Assembly: GCA_004553595.1 (NCBI GenBank)
Contig: SFKZ01000003.1
Location: forward strand, 81,709 to 145,708
Direction of reading: 5' to 3'
Source: Methanobrevibacter ruminantium
GTDB taxonomy: Archaea; Methanobacteriota; Methanobacteria; Methanobacteriales; Methanobacteriaceae
DNA length: 64,000 nucleotides
Shown: piece by piece, positions 53,282-61,725 of the stretch
How positions within the stretch are numbered: position 1 is the first letter of the stretch
Layout of the letters: each line of letters starts with the position of its first letter
The notes under the pieces: generated by a model
Seen by the model: the letters and a program-made list of their open reading frames with translations, nothing else
What the model was told of the DNA's origin: nothing
The model's database searches: none
Made by a program: the position numbers and the translations under genes

Positions 53282-54148
53282 TTAAGCCAAATTAACCTCT
53301 TGAACATAGAATGGATCCTCATTAAGGTCGTTTTTCAGGGAAATCTGTGCCTTGTAAGGTTTTTCCTCTTTCATATAAATTGCATCAAACTGATAGGTTT
53401 TGCCCGCTTCAACAGATGAATCCATAAGGGCATAAGTTGTATCCAAAACCTTGCCGTTTGCATCCATGAACTCCACTTCCATGGAGACATAATCCAAACT
53501 GACATCAAAGTAGATATCTCCCTTAATGGAACCGTCATAATAACCATAGGACTGTGTGATGGTGTTTTGAACATTGCTGATGGTTACCTGATCTGCAAGT
53601 TGGCTTTGGTTATAATCACCAACTCCCACCATCAATAATGCAACCAAAAGCATTAGAATAACTGTAAATGCAGGTATAATCAATAGAACCTTATTATCCA
53701 CATTATATTTTTTAGTTAAGAAAATGGATAATATTCCTGCAATAATAAATATGATGCATCCAATCAATGCCATATTTCCAATTAGGAATGTCATCAATAT
53801 GCCTGTTATTATAAATTGAATTCCTGCAATAAGATATTCCTTTTTGAATTTGAATAGATATATGCCTAAACAGCCTCCCACAACAGCAATGACCATTTCA
53901 GTCATAATGTTTATCCATCCAAACAACATTGGGCAGCTTAAACCTTCCGCAAGTCCAACTATTACTCCAATAATTCCTAAAACCAAAGGAATTAGGATTA
54001 ATTTATTATCTGCATCAGCAGATTCTGTTTTCAAATCTTTAGCATGTTCCAAATCCAAATCTCCATCCTCTTTGATTTTAGAACCGCAACCTTTACAAAA
54101 TTGATCTCCTTCATCAATTTCCTTTCCACAATTAGGGCAAAAAGCCAT
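53282..54148 (-). CDS. Zinc-ribbon multi-membrane-helix protein, unknown
   Basis: The 288-residue protein starts MAFCPNCGKEIDEGDQFCKG, a zinc ribbon with an extra CxxxC spacing. An acidic linker follows, then about five membrane helices (LILIPLVLGIIGVIVGLAEG, YLIAGIQFIITGILMTFLIG), and a C-terminal outer beta domain of about 90 residues (YDGSIKGDIYFDVSLDYVSM). AGGAGG precedes the ATG. It is one of five consecutive zinc-ribbon genes in this stretch. Function is unknown. Confidence 0.8.
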   Translation of the reverse strand: MAFCPNCGKEIDEGDQFCKGCGSKIKEDGDLDLEHAKDLKTESADADNKLILIPLVLGIIGVIVGLAEGLSCPMLFGWINIMTEMVIAVVGGCLGIYLFKFKKEYLIAGIQFIITGILMTFLIGNMALIGCIIFIIAGILSIFLTKKYNVDNKVLLIIPAFTVILMLLVALLMVGVGDYNQSQLADQVTISNVQNTITQSYGYYDGSIKGDIYFDVSLDYVSMEVEFMDANGKVLDTTYALMDSSVEAGKTYQFDAIYMKEEKPYKAQISLKNDLNEDPFYVQEVNLA

Positions 54149-54159
54149 TTAATACCTCC

Positions 54160-54513
54160 TTAGTAATCATCTTCATAATTATCATAATCTTCATCAAGAT
54201 AATCATCATAATTGTAGTCATAATCGTAATCTTCTTCATAAGTGTCATCATATGTATCTTCAAATGTATCATCATATGTGTCATCGTAGGTATCTGAATC
54301 ATTTAAACTAGCATCATCTTCATCTTCTGAATCATCATTTGAGCTTGCAACAGTAACTGGAGCTACCGTTTCATTATCAGAATCGTTTATAGAACTGGCA
54401 TTTATTACAGATTTTTCATTAGAATGATCAGTTGCTAAAGCTAAACCTGCAAATGCAACTATAAATGCTAGTATGATTATTAAAATAAGTGCTATAAGAT
54501 GTTTATTCTCAAT
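54160..54513 (-). CDS. Secreted Asp/Tyr-rich protein with AUU start and no canonical start codon
   Basis: A 117-codon frame follows GGGAGGTGAG. The only reasonable start is AUU at 54513, five bases after GAGGTG; there is no ATG, GTG or TTG in frame anywhere. The product has a basic n-region and membrane stretch (ENKHLIALILIIILAFIVAF), signal-peptide end GLALA, and then an Asn/Ser/Asp-rich part ending in repeated DDT and YDDY units. It sits upstream of the 53282 gene (11-base gap), probably in the same operon. Function is unknown; acidic Tyr/Asp repeats could bind cations or wall material. Confidence 0.7.
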   Translation of the reverse strand: MENKHLIALILIIILAFIVAFAGLALATDHSNEKSVINASSINDSDNETVAPVTVASSNDDSEDEDDASLNDSDTYDDTYDDTFEDTYDDTYEEDYDYDYNYDDYLDEDYDNYEDDY

Positions 54514-54718
54514 AATCTCACCTCCCTATTAAACCTTAAGTTAATATTTATTAATTTAAGTATATAATTTTTAATAAAAAAAAGGGGAAAAATTAAAAAA
54601 AGGACTGTAAAATTTATAGACTTTATTAATTTCATTAAATTTTTTTAATAAATATAATTTTGATTTTATAAACCAAAACTTTTTTACAGTCTTAAAAAGA
54701 AAAAAAAGAAAAAAATTG

Positions 54719-56464
54719 CTAATATGAAAACCTCATATTAGGATCAGGATATTTGGAACGGATTTCATTAGTCAAATCCTGAGCGTCTTCACCACTGAAC
54801 AACTTTAAAAGATATACCAAAGATTCTTCCTTTGATATTTTTAAATTTGGGTACTTTAAATCATCATAGGATTGGCCAAACTTATCTTTTAATTCATCGA
54901 TGCTTAAACTTAATGAATGAAGCAAATCAATTAGCTCATTTGAATATGTTTTGCCTATATATCCGTATGCAGGTTCTGACTGATTTGTATAATCATTGAA
55001 ATTGTTGATGCCTGCAATGAACAATTTAAAGTCATTGTCCAAGACTTTTAAATCAATTCCACTATCTTTGTAAACCCTGGCCAATACCATGAAATTATAT
55101 CTATATTCTGCCCATTTCTTCTTATCAACCAATTCATTTCCTCTCTTTTCCAAATAATCAATGAGAAGCTTATGAATATTCTCTTCACTTAAGTCATCCA
55201 CACCTACAAATATGGAATCATATTCATCTACTTCCAAATGAGTCCTGATTGGACTTGATTTATCATAGTATAATACATATTTATTATTTTCAATAAATTC
55301 CAGACCATTATCAGTAACTGACAAGACCTTTTTAGGGAATGCCTTCTTAAGCTCATCTTCTGATAAGTTTTCACCCAATCTTTCAATGAGTTCCGCTTTA
55401 GTTCCTGAGACCATCAGGTCATGCTCCTTAAGAAGTTTCTTCAAGTCCTTTACTGTAGCGCTTTTAGCAGCTATCAATGGGCTTCCCTCACCAATAAACT
55501 CATCTTCCTTAGCTTGCTTTTTAATTTTAACCAAGTTTGAATCATAATTTGCTTGATAATAATTCGCATTGATTGACTTGTTTGGATTCTTATTGATTTC
55601 ACTCAAATATAAAACAAGTGCAAACTTAAATTTAGGACTATACTTTGAGGACACCTTCTTGCTGTAAAGCTTTTCCAATACACTTAGTTCATCTGTAGTT
55701 GAATTAGTCTCTTCATTGTATTTTTGCACTAATTCACTTAGTTCATCAGCAGTTGATTTGGATTCAGCCTCCCTTTTTGGAGAGATTTCAGATTTTTGAC
55801 TATCTATTTCAAACAATGCCTGACGGACTTCACATCCGCAACGGAAGCAGTATTTGTCATATTGGAGAATTTTTGCATGACATTTAGGACATTCCTTTAG
55901 GTTGTGGTCCTGATTAAGCAGGAATTTCATTTCTTTAACCCTATCATCCTTAGCCATATTTTCCAAAGAGTCAGCAGTTAAAACTTCTATTTCATCTGAA
56001 TTATTCTTTACTTTATTGCCTGAACTGCGTTTATTATCACCCATATATCTTGGGTTTTTAGTGTGATCAGCACTGCTGGAAGCCCTCACAGGCTTAGACT
56101 TTCCATTATCACCCATATACCTAGGATTTCGAGTGTGATCAGCACTGCTGGAAGCCCTCACAGGCTTAGATTTCCTATTATCTCCAGTAAACCTTGGATT
56201 TTTAGTTAAATCTTCATGACTGGATTTGAATCCTAACTTTTCACTTTTCTTTTGCTCTATCAAATAATTGAGCCTTGTCTCAATCCCTTCAGCCTTAACT
56301 TCACCTCGTTTAATGCTTTCCTTAATTTCCCTTTGAATTTCAGTACCATCAGCAGCAGTCAAACCTGCTTTTTTCAATCTGTCTAAAAAAGAACTGTTTA
56401 ATAAAAAGCCACCGGTTAACTCTTTCAATTTTTTCTCAGCAGGATCTTTACGAAATAAACCCAT
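54719..56464 (-). CDS. Zinc-ribbon and SAP-domain protein with 24-residue repeats
   Basis: A protein of about 581 residues in parts. The N-terminal helix region is MGLFRKDPAEKKLKELTGGF; three repeats of 24 residues have NPRYMGDN at their core (DNA repeat of 72 bases at about 56040-56230); a zinc ribbon is at ECPKCHAKILQYDKYCFRCG; a helical middle follows; a SAP motif reads VKDLKKLLKEHDLMVSGTK; and a helical C-terminus ends the protein. SAP domains bind DNA or RNA. It starts at ATG 56464 after GAGGGGG; an upstream ATG at 56479 overlaps the previous stop. It is probably co-transcribed with the HELTHH gene. Confidence 0.78.
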   Translation of the reverse strand: MGLFRKDPAEKKLKELTGGFLLNSSFLDRLKKAGLTAADGTEIQREIKESIKRGEVKAEGIETRLNYLIEQKKSEKLGFKSSHEDLTKNPRFTGDNRKSKPVRASSSADHTRNPRYMGDNGKSKPVRASSSADHTKNPRYMGDNKRSSGNKVKNNSDEIEVLTADSLENMAKDDRVKEMKFLLNQDHNLKECPKCHAKILQYDKYCFRCGCEVRQALFEIDSQKSEISPKREAESKSTADELSELVQKYNEETNSTTDELSVLEKLYSKKVSSKYSPKFKFALVLYLSEINKNPNKSINANYYQANYDSNLVKIKKQAKEDEFIGEGSPLIAAKSATVKDLKKLLKEHDLMVSGTKAELIERLGENLSEDELKKAFPKKVLSVTDNGLEFIENNKYVLYYDKSSPIRTHLEVDEYDSIFVGVDDLSEENIHKLLIDYLEKRGNELVDKKKWAEYRYNFMVLARVYKDSGIDLKVLDNDFKLFIAGINNFNDYTNQSEPAYGYIGKTYSNELIDLLHSLSLSIDELKDKFGQSYDDLKYPNLKISKEESLVYLLKLFSGEDAQDLTNEIRSKYPDPNMRFSY

Positions 56465-56475
56465 ATTAAACCCCC

Positions 56476-57453
56476 TCATAATCCTTTGTTCACAATAGTG
56501 AACTTCTTCTTAAACTCATCCAATATTTCATCAACATCCACTTCTTGAGCAGTTTCAAAGGAAGAAACCAACATAATATTAATCAAAGAAGCTTTTACTT
56601 GGTGAGGCAATGTTTCTTTTGTTTCCATTACTATTTGATCATATTGTGGAGGGAAATTGAAGTCCTTCTTGTATTGGGCCTTAATCTCTTCCCTCAATTG
56701 GGGAGTTATGAACATTTCCAATAATTCTATGATGTCTTCTGCCAATGAATTTCCAAAAACAAGCTGTGTTTGCACCATTTTCCTATCTTCTTCCTTTTCA
56801 GGATTAAAGGATTGACTTAGAACATTATTGAAGGAACCAAAATTTTGATATCCGTGAGGCACAAATCTGCCTTCCACAGTATGTGCACAGTATTCATCCA
56901 TAAGAACAGCTGTTGGAGATCCAAGAAGAACCAGCCATATAAAGGCTTCCAAAACTTCTGACTTTTTGACTTCAAGCAAATACATTGCAACCTGTTCAAA
57001 TATTTCGGCAACTATATGGTGTGTCAGTTCGTGTATTAAAGTAGATATTTGATTTGCCTTATCCAATCTGTCATCAATATTGATTAGATTAAATGAATAG
57101 CTGCCCAATTCAGCACCACGAGACTTATAGCTGATTTTTGCAAAAGCCTGTGTAATGAGTTTTATTTTGGATAATATGTCCATACTTTGTTGTTTTTCAA
57201 TTGGAATATCTTTTAATAGCTTTTCATAATTTGCTTTTCCTTCATCTTTAATGTTTTCAATAATTGTATTGTATGCATTTACACTAAAAGACAATTCATC
57301 CAGCACTTTTTTGTTTTCATTTGTGAATAATTGATCAAAATTGTAAAATGTTTGTATATTAAAGTATTCTGGTTTGATTAGTGTAGATCCACACTTGTTG
57401 CAAAATGTATTTATTTCTTCATTTTTATTTCCACATTCTGAACAGTAAGACAT
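56476..57453 (-). CDS. Zinc-ribbon metalloprotease-like protein (HELTHH)
   Basis: The 325-residue protein has an N-terminal zinc ribbon (YCSECGNKNEEINTFCNKCG), a helical region, then the zincin motif STLIHELTHHIVAEIFEQV (HExxH) and a downstream MDEYCAHTVEGRFVPHGYQ that may supply the third metal ligand. This suggests a neutral metalloprotease of unknown family. GGGGATTAC precedes ATG. It is the first gene of the zinc-ribbon operon on this strand, and its stop overlaps the next gene's upstream ATG. Confidence 0.78.
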   Translation of the reverse strand: MSYCSECGNKNEEINTFCNKCGSTLIKPEYFNIQTFYNFDQLFTNENKKVLDELSFSVNAYNTIIENIKDEGKANYEKLLKDIPIEKQQSMDILSKIKLITQAFAKISYKSRGAELGSYSFNLINIDDRLDKANQISTLIHELTHHIVAEIFEQVAMYLLEVKKSEVLEAFIWLVLLGSPTAVLMDEYCAHTVEGRFVPHGYQNFGSFNNVLSQSFNPEKEEDRKMVQTQLVFGNSLAEDIIELLEMFITPQLREEIKAQYKKDFNFPPQYDQIVMETKETLPHQVKASLINIMLVSSFETAQEVDVDEILDEFKKKFTIVNKGL

Positions 57454-57712
57454 GTAATCCCCTTTTATGTTTGTTTGGTTATAGTTTGTTTTTTATTAGA
57501 TAAATTTTTTTCTTAAATCTTAACATAAAACTAATAAACCATATCATTTCAGAATGATTGAAAAAAGGAAAAATTAAGTTTGTTTTTAAAGAAACATTAA
57601 ATTTATATCAATTTTTTTTAAGAGAATTTGGATTATATTTAATCGGGATGAACCTCAATTAAGATTTAAAGATTTTAATGAATGTTGGGATACAAAAAAA
57701 CTTGATAGTCTA

Positions 57713-58744
57713 TTGGAGGTTTGTTATGGAAAAGATTATAAACATTTAAATGAAGGAAATTTTCCTGTTTTAGGAACTGGGGGAGTTATGGGTTATGTTG
57801 ATGAGTATTTATATTCAGGGGAAAGCATACTAATTGGTCGAAAGGGAACAATAGATAAACCAAAATATATTAATGGCCCTTTTTGGACTGTAGATACATT
57901 ATTCTATACAAAAATTAAAGAGGGCAACCCTAAATTTATTTTTTATCAATTAAATAAGATTAATTGGTTAAAATATAATGAAGCTTCAGGAGTTCCAAGT
58001 TTAAGTGCAAATAATATTAAAAATATTAAGATAAAAATCCCCTCCCTTGAAGAACAAAAAAAGATTGCAAGTTTTTTATCTGCAATTGATAAAAAAATTG
58101 AGTTATTGGAAAAGAAATTAGTTCTGTATCAAAAACATGAAAAATTTATAAAAAATGATTATTTTGATAATTTACAAACAGAAAATATCATTAAATTTAA
58201 AGAAATAATCAAGAAAGGTAAAGCAGGAGGAACACCAAAATCTACTAATAAAGAATATTATGGTGGTGAAATTCCTTTTTTAAGTATTAATGATATGACT
58301 TCACAAGGGAAATACATTACAAAAACAGAAAAATCAATTACGGAAAAAGGTTTAGATAATTCAAGTGCATGGATTGTTCCAAAAAATTCATTATTGTACT
58401 CAATTTATGCTTCCATAGGTTTTGTTTCAATCAATAAAATTGATTTAACAACAAGTCAGGCTATTTATGGAATAATCCTTAAAGAAAATGTTAATCAAGA
58501 TTTTGTTTATCATTATTTAAAAGATTTTAAACGTTATATTCACAAATATATTGAAACAGGAACTCAAGGAAATTTAAATTCCAAAATTGTGCAGAATATA
58601 GAAATTAAATTACCTTTTTCAGAAGAACAAAATTATTATTCAAATCTTTTCAATATATTAGACTACAAAATAGAAGTTGCAGAAACTGAAATTCATAAAT
58701 TAAAGATATTTAAAAAAGGCTTACTTCAAAAAATGTTTGTTTAA
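57713..58744 (+). CDS. hsdS: Type I restriction specificity subunit HsdS, copy 1 (no canonical start)
   Basis: Two target-recognition domains with conserved spacers: the first ends SLEEQKKIASFLSAIDKKIE, then the central coiled coil (LLEKKLVLYQKHEKF). The second contains GGTPKSTNKEYYGGEIPFL and ends FKKGLLQKMFV. The frame is open upstream (from 57590) and reads family-like from about 57644 (RDEPQLRFKDFNECW), yet the first usable codon is TTG 57713, inside the first domain. No ATG or ribosome-binding site is visible, so it is probably a silent cassette. Confidence 0.85.
   Translation: MEVCYGKDYKHLNEGNFPVLGTGGVMGYVDEYLYSGESILIGRKGTIDKPKYINGPFWTVDTLFYTKIKEGNPKFIFYQLNKINWLKYNEASGVPSLSANNIKNIKIKIPSLEEQKKIASFLSAIDKKIELLEKKLVLYQKHEKFIKNDYFDNLQTENIIKFKEIIKKGKAGGTPKSTNKEYYGGEIPFLSINDMTSQGKYITKTEKSITEKGLDNSSAWIVPKNSLLYSIYASIGFVSINKIDLTTSQAIYGIILKENVNQDFVYHYLKDFKRYIHKYIETGTQGNLNSKIVQNIEIKLPFSEEQNYYSNLFNILDYKIEVAETEIHKLKIFKKGLLQKMFV
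58081..58118 (+). repeat. Conserved 38-base repeat in hsdS copy 1
   Basis: It encodes AIDKKIELLEK, the central spacer of HsdS. It is identical over 38 bases to 62271-62308 and over 35 bases, inverted, to 63966-64000. Its place between the two target-recognition domains makes it a natural exchange point for swapping half-genes. Confidence 0.9.
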
Positions 58745-58757
58745 ATTTAGAAAAAAT

Positions 58758-59708
58758 TTAATTAAAGTAAAAAATTTTTTTATCCTTTATTAAATTTGAC
58801 AACTCCAATAAACTATCATTACATTGTTCTAATAATGTTTTAAAGTTTGTTCTTAAATCTTCATTAGGAAAATCTTTTACATTATGAGCAACAATTTTGC
58901 TCCTATATTTTTTTAATTCTCTTAATGGTTGAATAATTTTTTTAATAGTCATTTCATCAATATGTTCTGCTTTTAAACATTTTTCTAATAAGTTTATTGA
59001 ACCATTTTCTCTTTTATTAAGTATATTAAAAATCTTTTCAATGTGTTTTTTATTTATTTCTTTAGCAGTTAGACATTCATCAATTCTGTTCATTTCTTCA
59101 TCAGATAATTTTTCAGAAAAATTGTAACAATTTAATCTCTCTGCAATTTTCTTTAAACTTCCTACTTGGAATCCATCAATTAAATTTTTATCTAAAGTTA
59201 AAATTTCATTAATCCATTCAGTTTTACTTCCAGAAACAACATAATACAAATCTTTGATATTATGAGGAGTTTTTGATTTAGGTTGCTTCCAAATATCTAA
59301 CTCTTCATTGTCTAATTGTACTTTGGGAAAATTAATTAATAAGTTTCTTATATTTGTTATAACATCGTTTTCAACCCAAATCCCTAAGTAAATATTTTCA
59401 TTCATAACTTTACTAATATCGGACTTAGGAGATTCTCTAAAAAAATTCCAATATTCTTTTTCATTATCTTGAAGCAACGAAAAATCTTTTTGTGTCATAA
59501 CAACTTGATCTCCATTAGAAGATAAGAAAAATTTACTACATAATAATTCTCCATCACACTCTATTTTTCGATTATTTAAAAAATATTCATCTTTAAACTT
59601 ATATATGATAAGCACATCAGCACTAAAATAAAGTGGCCAATACTTTTCATCAAATTCTTTTATCACTTGATCATAGAAATAAAATGTCATAATATTAATT
59701 AAACACAT
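58758..59708 (-). CDS. Protein with HEPN-like C-terminal motif, possible defence gene
   Basis: The 316-residue protein starts MCLINIMTFYFYDQVIKEF directly after the half-hsdS stop at 59712, so it is probably co-translated with it. The N-terminal two-thirds are unrecognised. The last ~100 residues are helical and include ELKKYRSKIVAHNVKDFPNE, an R-x5-H motif like that of HEPN ribonucleases (AbiU2-like style). It sits between two HsdS genes. If the HEPN reading is right it may be an abortive-infection or toxin-like gene; evidence is motif-level only. Confidence 0.55.
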   Translation of the reverse strand: MCLINIMTFYFYDQVIKEFDEKYWPLYFSADVLIIYKFKDEYFLNNRKIECDGELLCSKFFLSSNGDQVVMTQKDFSLLQDNEKEYWNFFRESPKSDISKVMNENIYLGIWVENDVITNIRNLLINFPKVQLDNEELDIWKQPKSKTPHNIKDLYYVVSGSKTEWINEILTLDKNLIDGFQVGSLKKIAERLNCYNFSEKLSDEEMNRIDECLTAKEINKKHIEKIFNILNKRENGSINLLEKCLKAEHIDEMTIKKIIQPLRELKKYRSKIVAHNVKDFPNEDLRTNFKTLLEQCNDSLLELSNLIKDKKIFYFN

Positions 59709-59711
59709 TGA

Positions 59712-60383
59712 TTATATAAACATTTGTTGTAACAGCCCATTTTTAAAATCAACCAAATCTCTCTGTTCTTCTATTATAAAATTTATTTTTTTGTCTAATA
59801 ATGATAAGAAGTGCCCTATTATCTTTTGTTCATTTAGTTCAGGAATTAAAGAATTATAACTTAAAATATCTTTATTAGAAATGTTTGGTTGTGCACTTGA
59901 AGTTGGAATACTATTTAAATACTTTTTAAAGTTTGGGCTATTTATTAATTGATAAATAAAATTAGTATCACAATTTTTACATTTAAATTTAGCTACTCTT
60001 TGATTAATAAATGCTTCTTTACTTCCTTTAACTAGTCCAGATTTTCCAAATGTTGCCCCAGATAAAGCAATAATTATATCTCCCTTAGAAACCATATATT
60101 TTTTATTACAATTTTCTTCGGACAAATTTCCTTTAAATTTATCTAAATCTAAATTATTAGGAATATCTCCTATTTTAATAACCATATTTTCTCCATTTGC
60201 ATTGAATTTATTACTATTGAAATTAAATCCTCCTTGTAATGAAAGGATTTCACCTAATTTTGTTTCTTTTGCATTTGAATAAAAAGAATTTTTTATATTA
60301 TTACTAAAAAATAAATCTAAATAGTATTCTTTAGTTCTTTGATACATACTAAACTTATTCTGTAAATCTAACAAGAAATTCAT
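59712..60383 (-). CDS. Half HsdS (C-terminal target-recognition domain), copy 2
   Basis: The 223-residue protein covers only one target-recognition half. It begins within the central coil (LLDLQNKFSMYQRTKEYYL), continues through GEILSLQGGFNFNSNKFNAN and NEQKIIGHFLSLLDKKINF, and ends FKNGLLQQMFI. The N-terminal half is absent. Its 5' end lies 28 bases from the divergent recombinase gene, which suggests a recombination breakpoint. The central DNA repeat present in copies 1, 3 and 4 is not conserved here. Confidence 0.82.
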   Translation of the reverse strand: MNFLLDLQNKFSMYQRTKEYYLDLFFSNNIKNSFYSNAKETKLGEILSLQGGFNFNSNKFNANGENMVIKIGDIPNNLDLDKFKGNLSEENCNKKYMVSKGDIIIALSGATFGKSGLVKGSKEAFINQRVAKFKCKNCDTNFIYQLINSPNFKKYLNSIPTSSAQPNISNKDILSYNSLIPELNEQKIIGHFLSLLDKKINFIIEEQRDLVDFKNGLLQQMFI

Positions 60384-60411
60384 ATTAAAAAATGAGAATT
60401 AATAATGTATT

Positions 60412-61452
60412 ATGTATTATAATAAATTATTCCAAAAATTTTGTAAAGAACGTAATATCAAAGACAGCACAGTAAATGGATATGAAACTACTTTAAAGAA
60501 GTATTGTTCATTCCATAATAAGACAATTGAAGAATTAATTGCTGAAGCCATTAAAGAGGAAGAAAAAAGAATTCCACTTAAAGAAAGAAAAATAAAAAAT
60601 AGGTTGCTTGACTATAGGACTCATTTACTTGAAAGTGATATGTCACCTAATACCTCAAAGACATATTTCTCAAAACTAAAGACATTTTACTTACACTTTG
60701 AGATAGAACTACCTCATTTACCTGATGCTAAATACAATAAAATTTATGAAACAAATTATTTGGACTTACCAACTAAAGACCATATAGCTCAAGCAATAGA
60801 TATTGTCTCAATTGATTTAAAAGCAGTGATTTTATTCATGTCAAGTAGTGGAACTGCAAAGGCGGAAACCCTTTCTCTTACAGTGGAACAATTTGTAAAT
60901 GGAACAAAAGAATACCACAATGGAGGATCAATAGATGTAATATTAGATACTTTAGAAAAAAGAAGAAATGTAGTTCCTACCTTTTATCTAAAGAGGATTA
61001 AAACTGATAAATATTATTATACCTTCTGTTCTCCAGAAGCAAGTCATAGTATTGTGAAGTATTTGAAAACAAGACATAATTTAAAATTGAATGATAAATT
61101 ATTTGATTTGAGTGGTTCATTACTCAATACTAGATTTCAAGAGATAAATGATAATTTTGAATGGGGGTTTAAGGGAAAATATAGGTTTTTTAGGACTCAT
61201 ACGCTTAGAAAATTTCATGCTTCTAATTTAGGACTTAGTGCAGAATATATAGATTCTCTACAAGGAAGAAGCAAAAATGAAGTTCATGAAACCTATATTA
61301 AAACAAATCCCGAAAGATTAAAAGAGTTATATAAGTCTGCAATGAAAAATGTGATGATTTATCAGCATAGAAATATAAAAGAAGTTGAAAAGCAAGAATT
61401 CAATATTATAATTAATGTATTTTTATCTGGAAAAGAATATAATATTATTTGA
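60412..61452 (+). CDS. Tyrosine recombinase, candidate HsdS invertase
   Basis: The 346-residue protein has an N-terminal SAM-like core-binding domain (KDSTVNGYETTLKKYCSFHN, NTSKTYFSKLKTFYLHFEI) and a catalytic domain. The HxxR box is RTHTLRKFHASNLGLSAEY, and the likely nucleophile Tyr lies in EVHETYIKTNPERL. The box normally carrying the first Arg reads SSSGTAKAETLSLTV, with Lys where related archaeal integrases have Arg. It lies inside the hsdS array with inverted gene halves around it, as in phase-variable type I systems. There is no ribosome-binding site before ATG. Confidence 0.82.
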   Translation: MYYNKLFQKFCKERNIKDSTVNGYETTLKKYCSFHNKTIEELIAEAIKEEEKRIPLKERKIKNRLLDYRTHLLESDMSPNTSKTYFSKLKTFYLHFEIELPHLPDAKYNKIYETNYLDLPTKDHIAQAIDIVSIDLKAVILFMSSSGTAKAETLSLTVEQFVNGTKEYHNGGSIDVILDTLEKRRNVVPTFYLKRIKTDKYYYTFCSPEASHSIVKYLKTRHNLKLNDKLFDLSGSLLNTRFQEINDNFEWGFKGKYRFFRTHTLRKFHASNLGLSAEYIDSLQGRSKNEVHETYIKTNPERLKELYKSAMKNVMIYQHRNIKEVEKQEFNIIINVFLSGKEYNII

Positions 61453-61536
61453 AAATATATTTTATCAGATAATTTTAAATAATATCAAAATAAAATTATT
61501 ATTACTAAACGCTGAGGTTAAACTTAACCTTATATT

Positions 61537-61570
61537 TTTAAATAAAGGAAAATTTTTTCCTTTATTTAAA
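61537..61570. repeat. Perfect 34-base palindrome after the recombinase
   Basis: Sixteen-base arms (TTTAAATAAAGGAAAA and its complement) with a two-base centre, about 85 bases after the recombinase stop. It may be a terminator or a recombinase binding site. Confidence 0.75.
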
Positions 61571-61725
61571 TTAATTTAAACTATTTTTCTTATATTTTAA
61601 AGATTTAATTGGACTATTTTTTCATTTTTAAGCTAAAATTCTTCTTTTTAAAAATTATTCATTGCTTTACGAATGTCATTTAAAATTGTTATCGGGATAA
61701 GAAACATCTTAAAAAAGAACCTTTA

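Noticed and set aside
48476..57453. Prophage or insertion sequence in the accessory region
   Set aside because: No capsid, terminase, portal or transposase genes are seen; the only mobility gene is the recombinase at 60412, which fits the hsdS locus.
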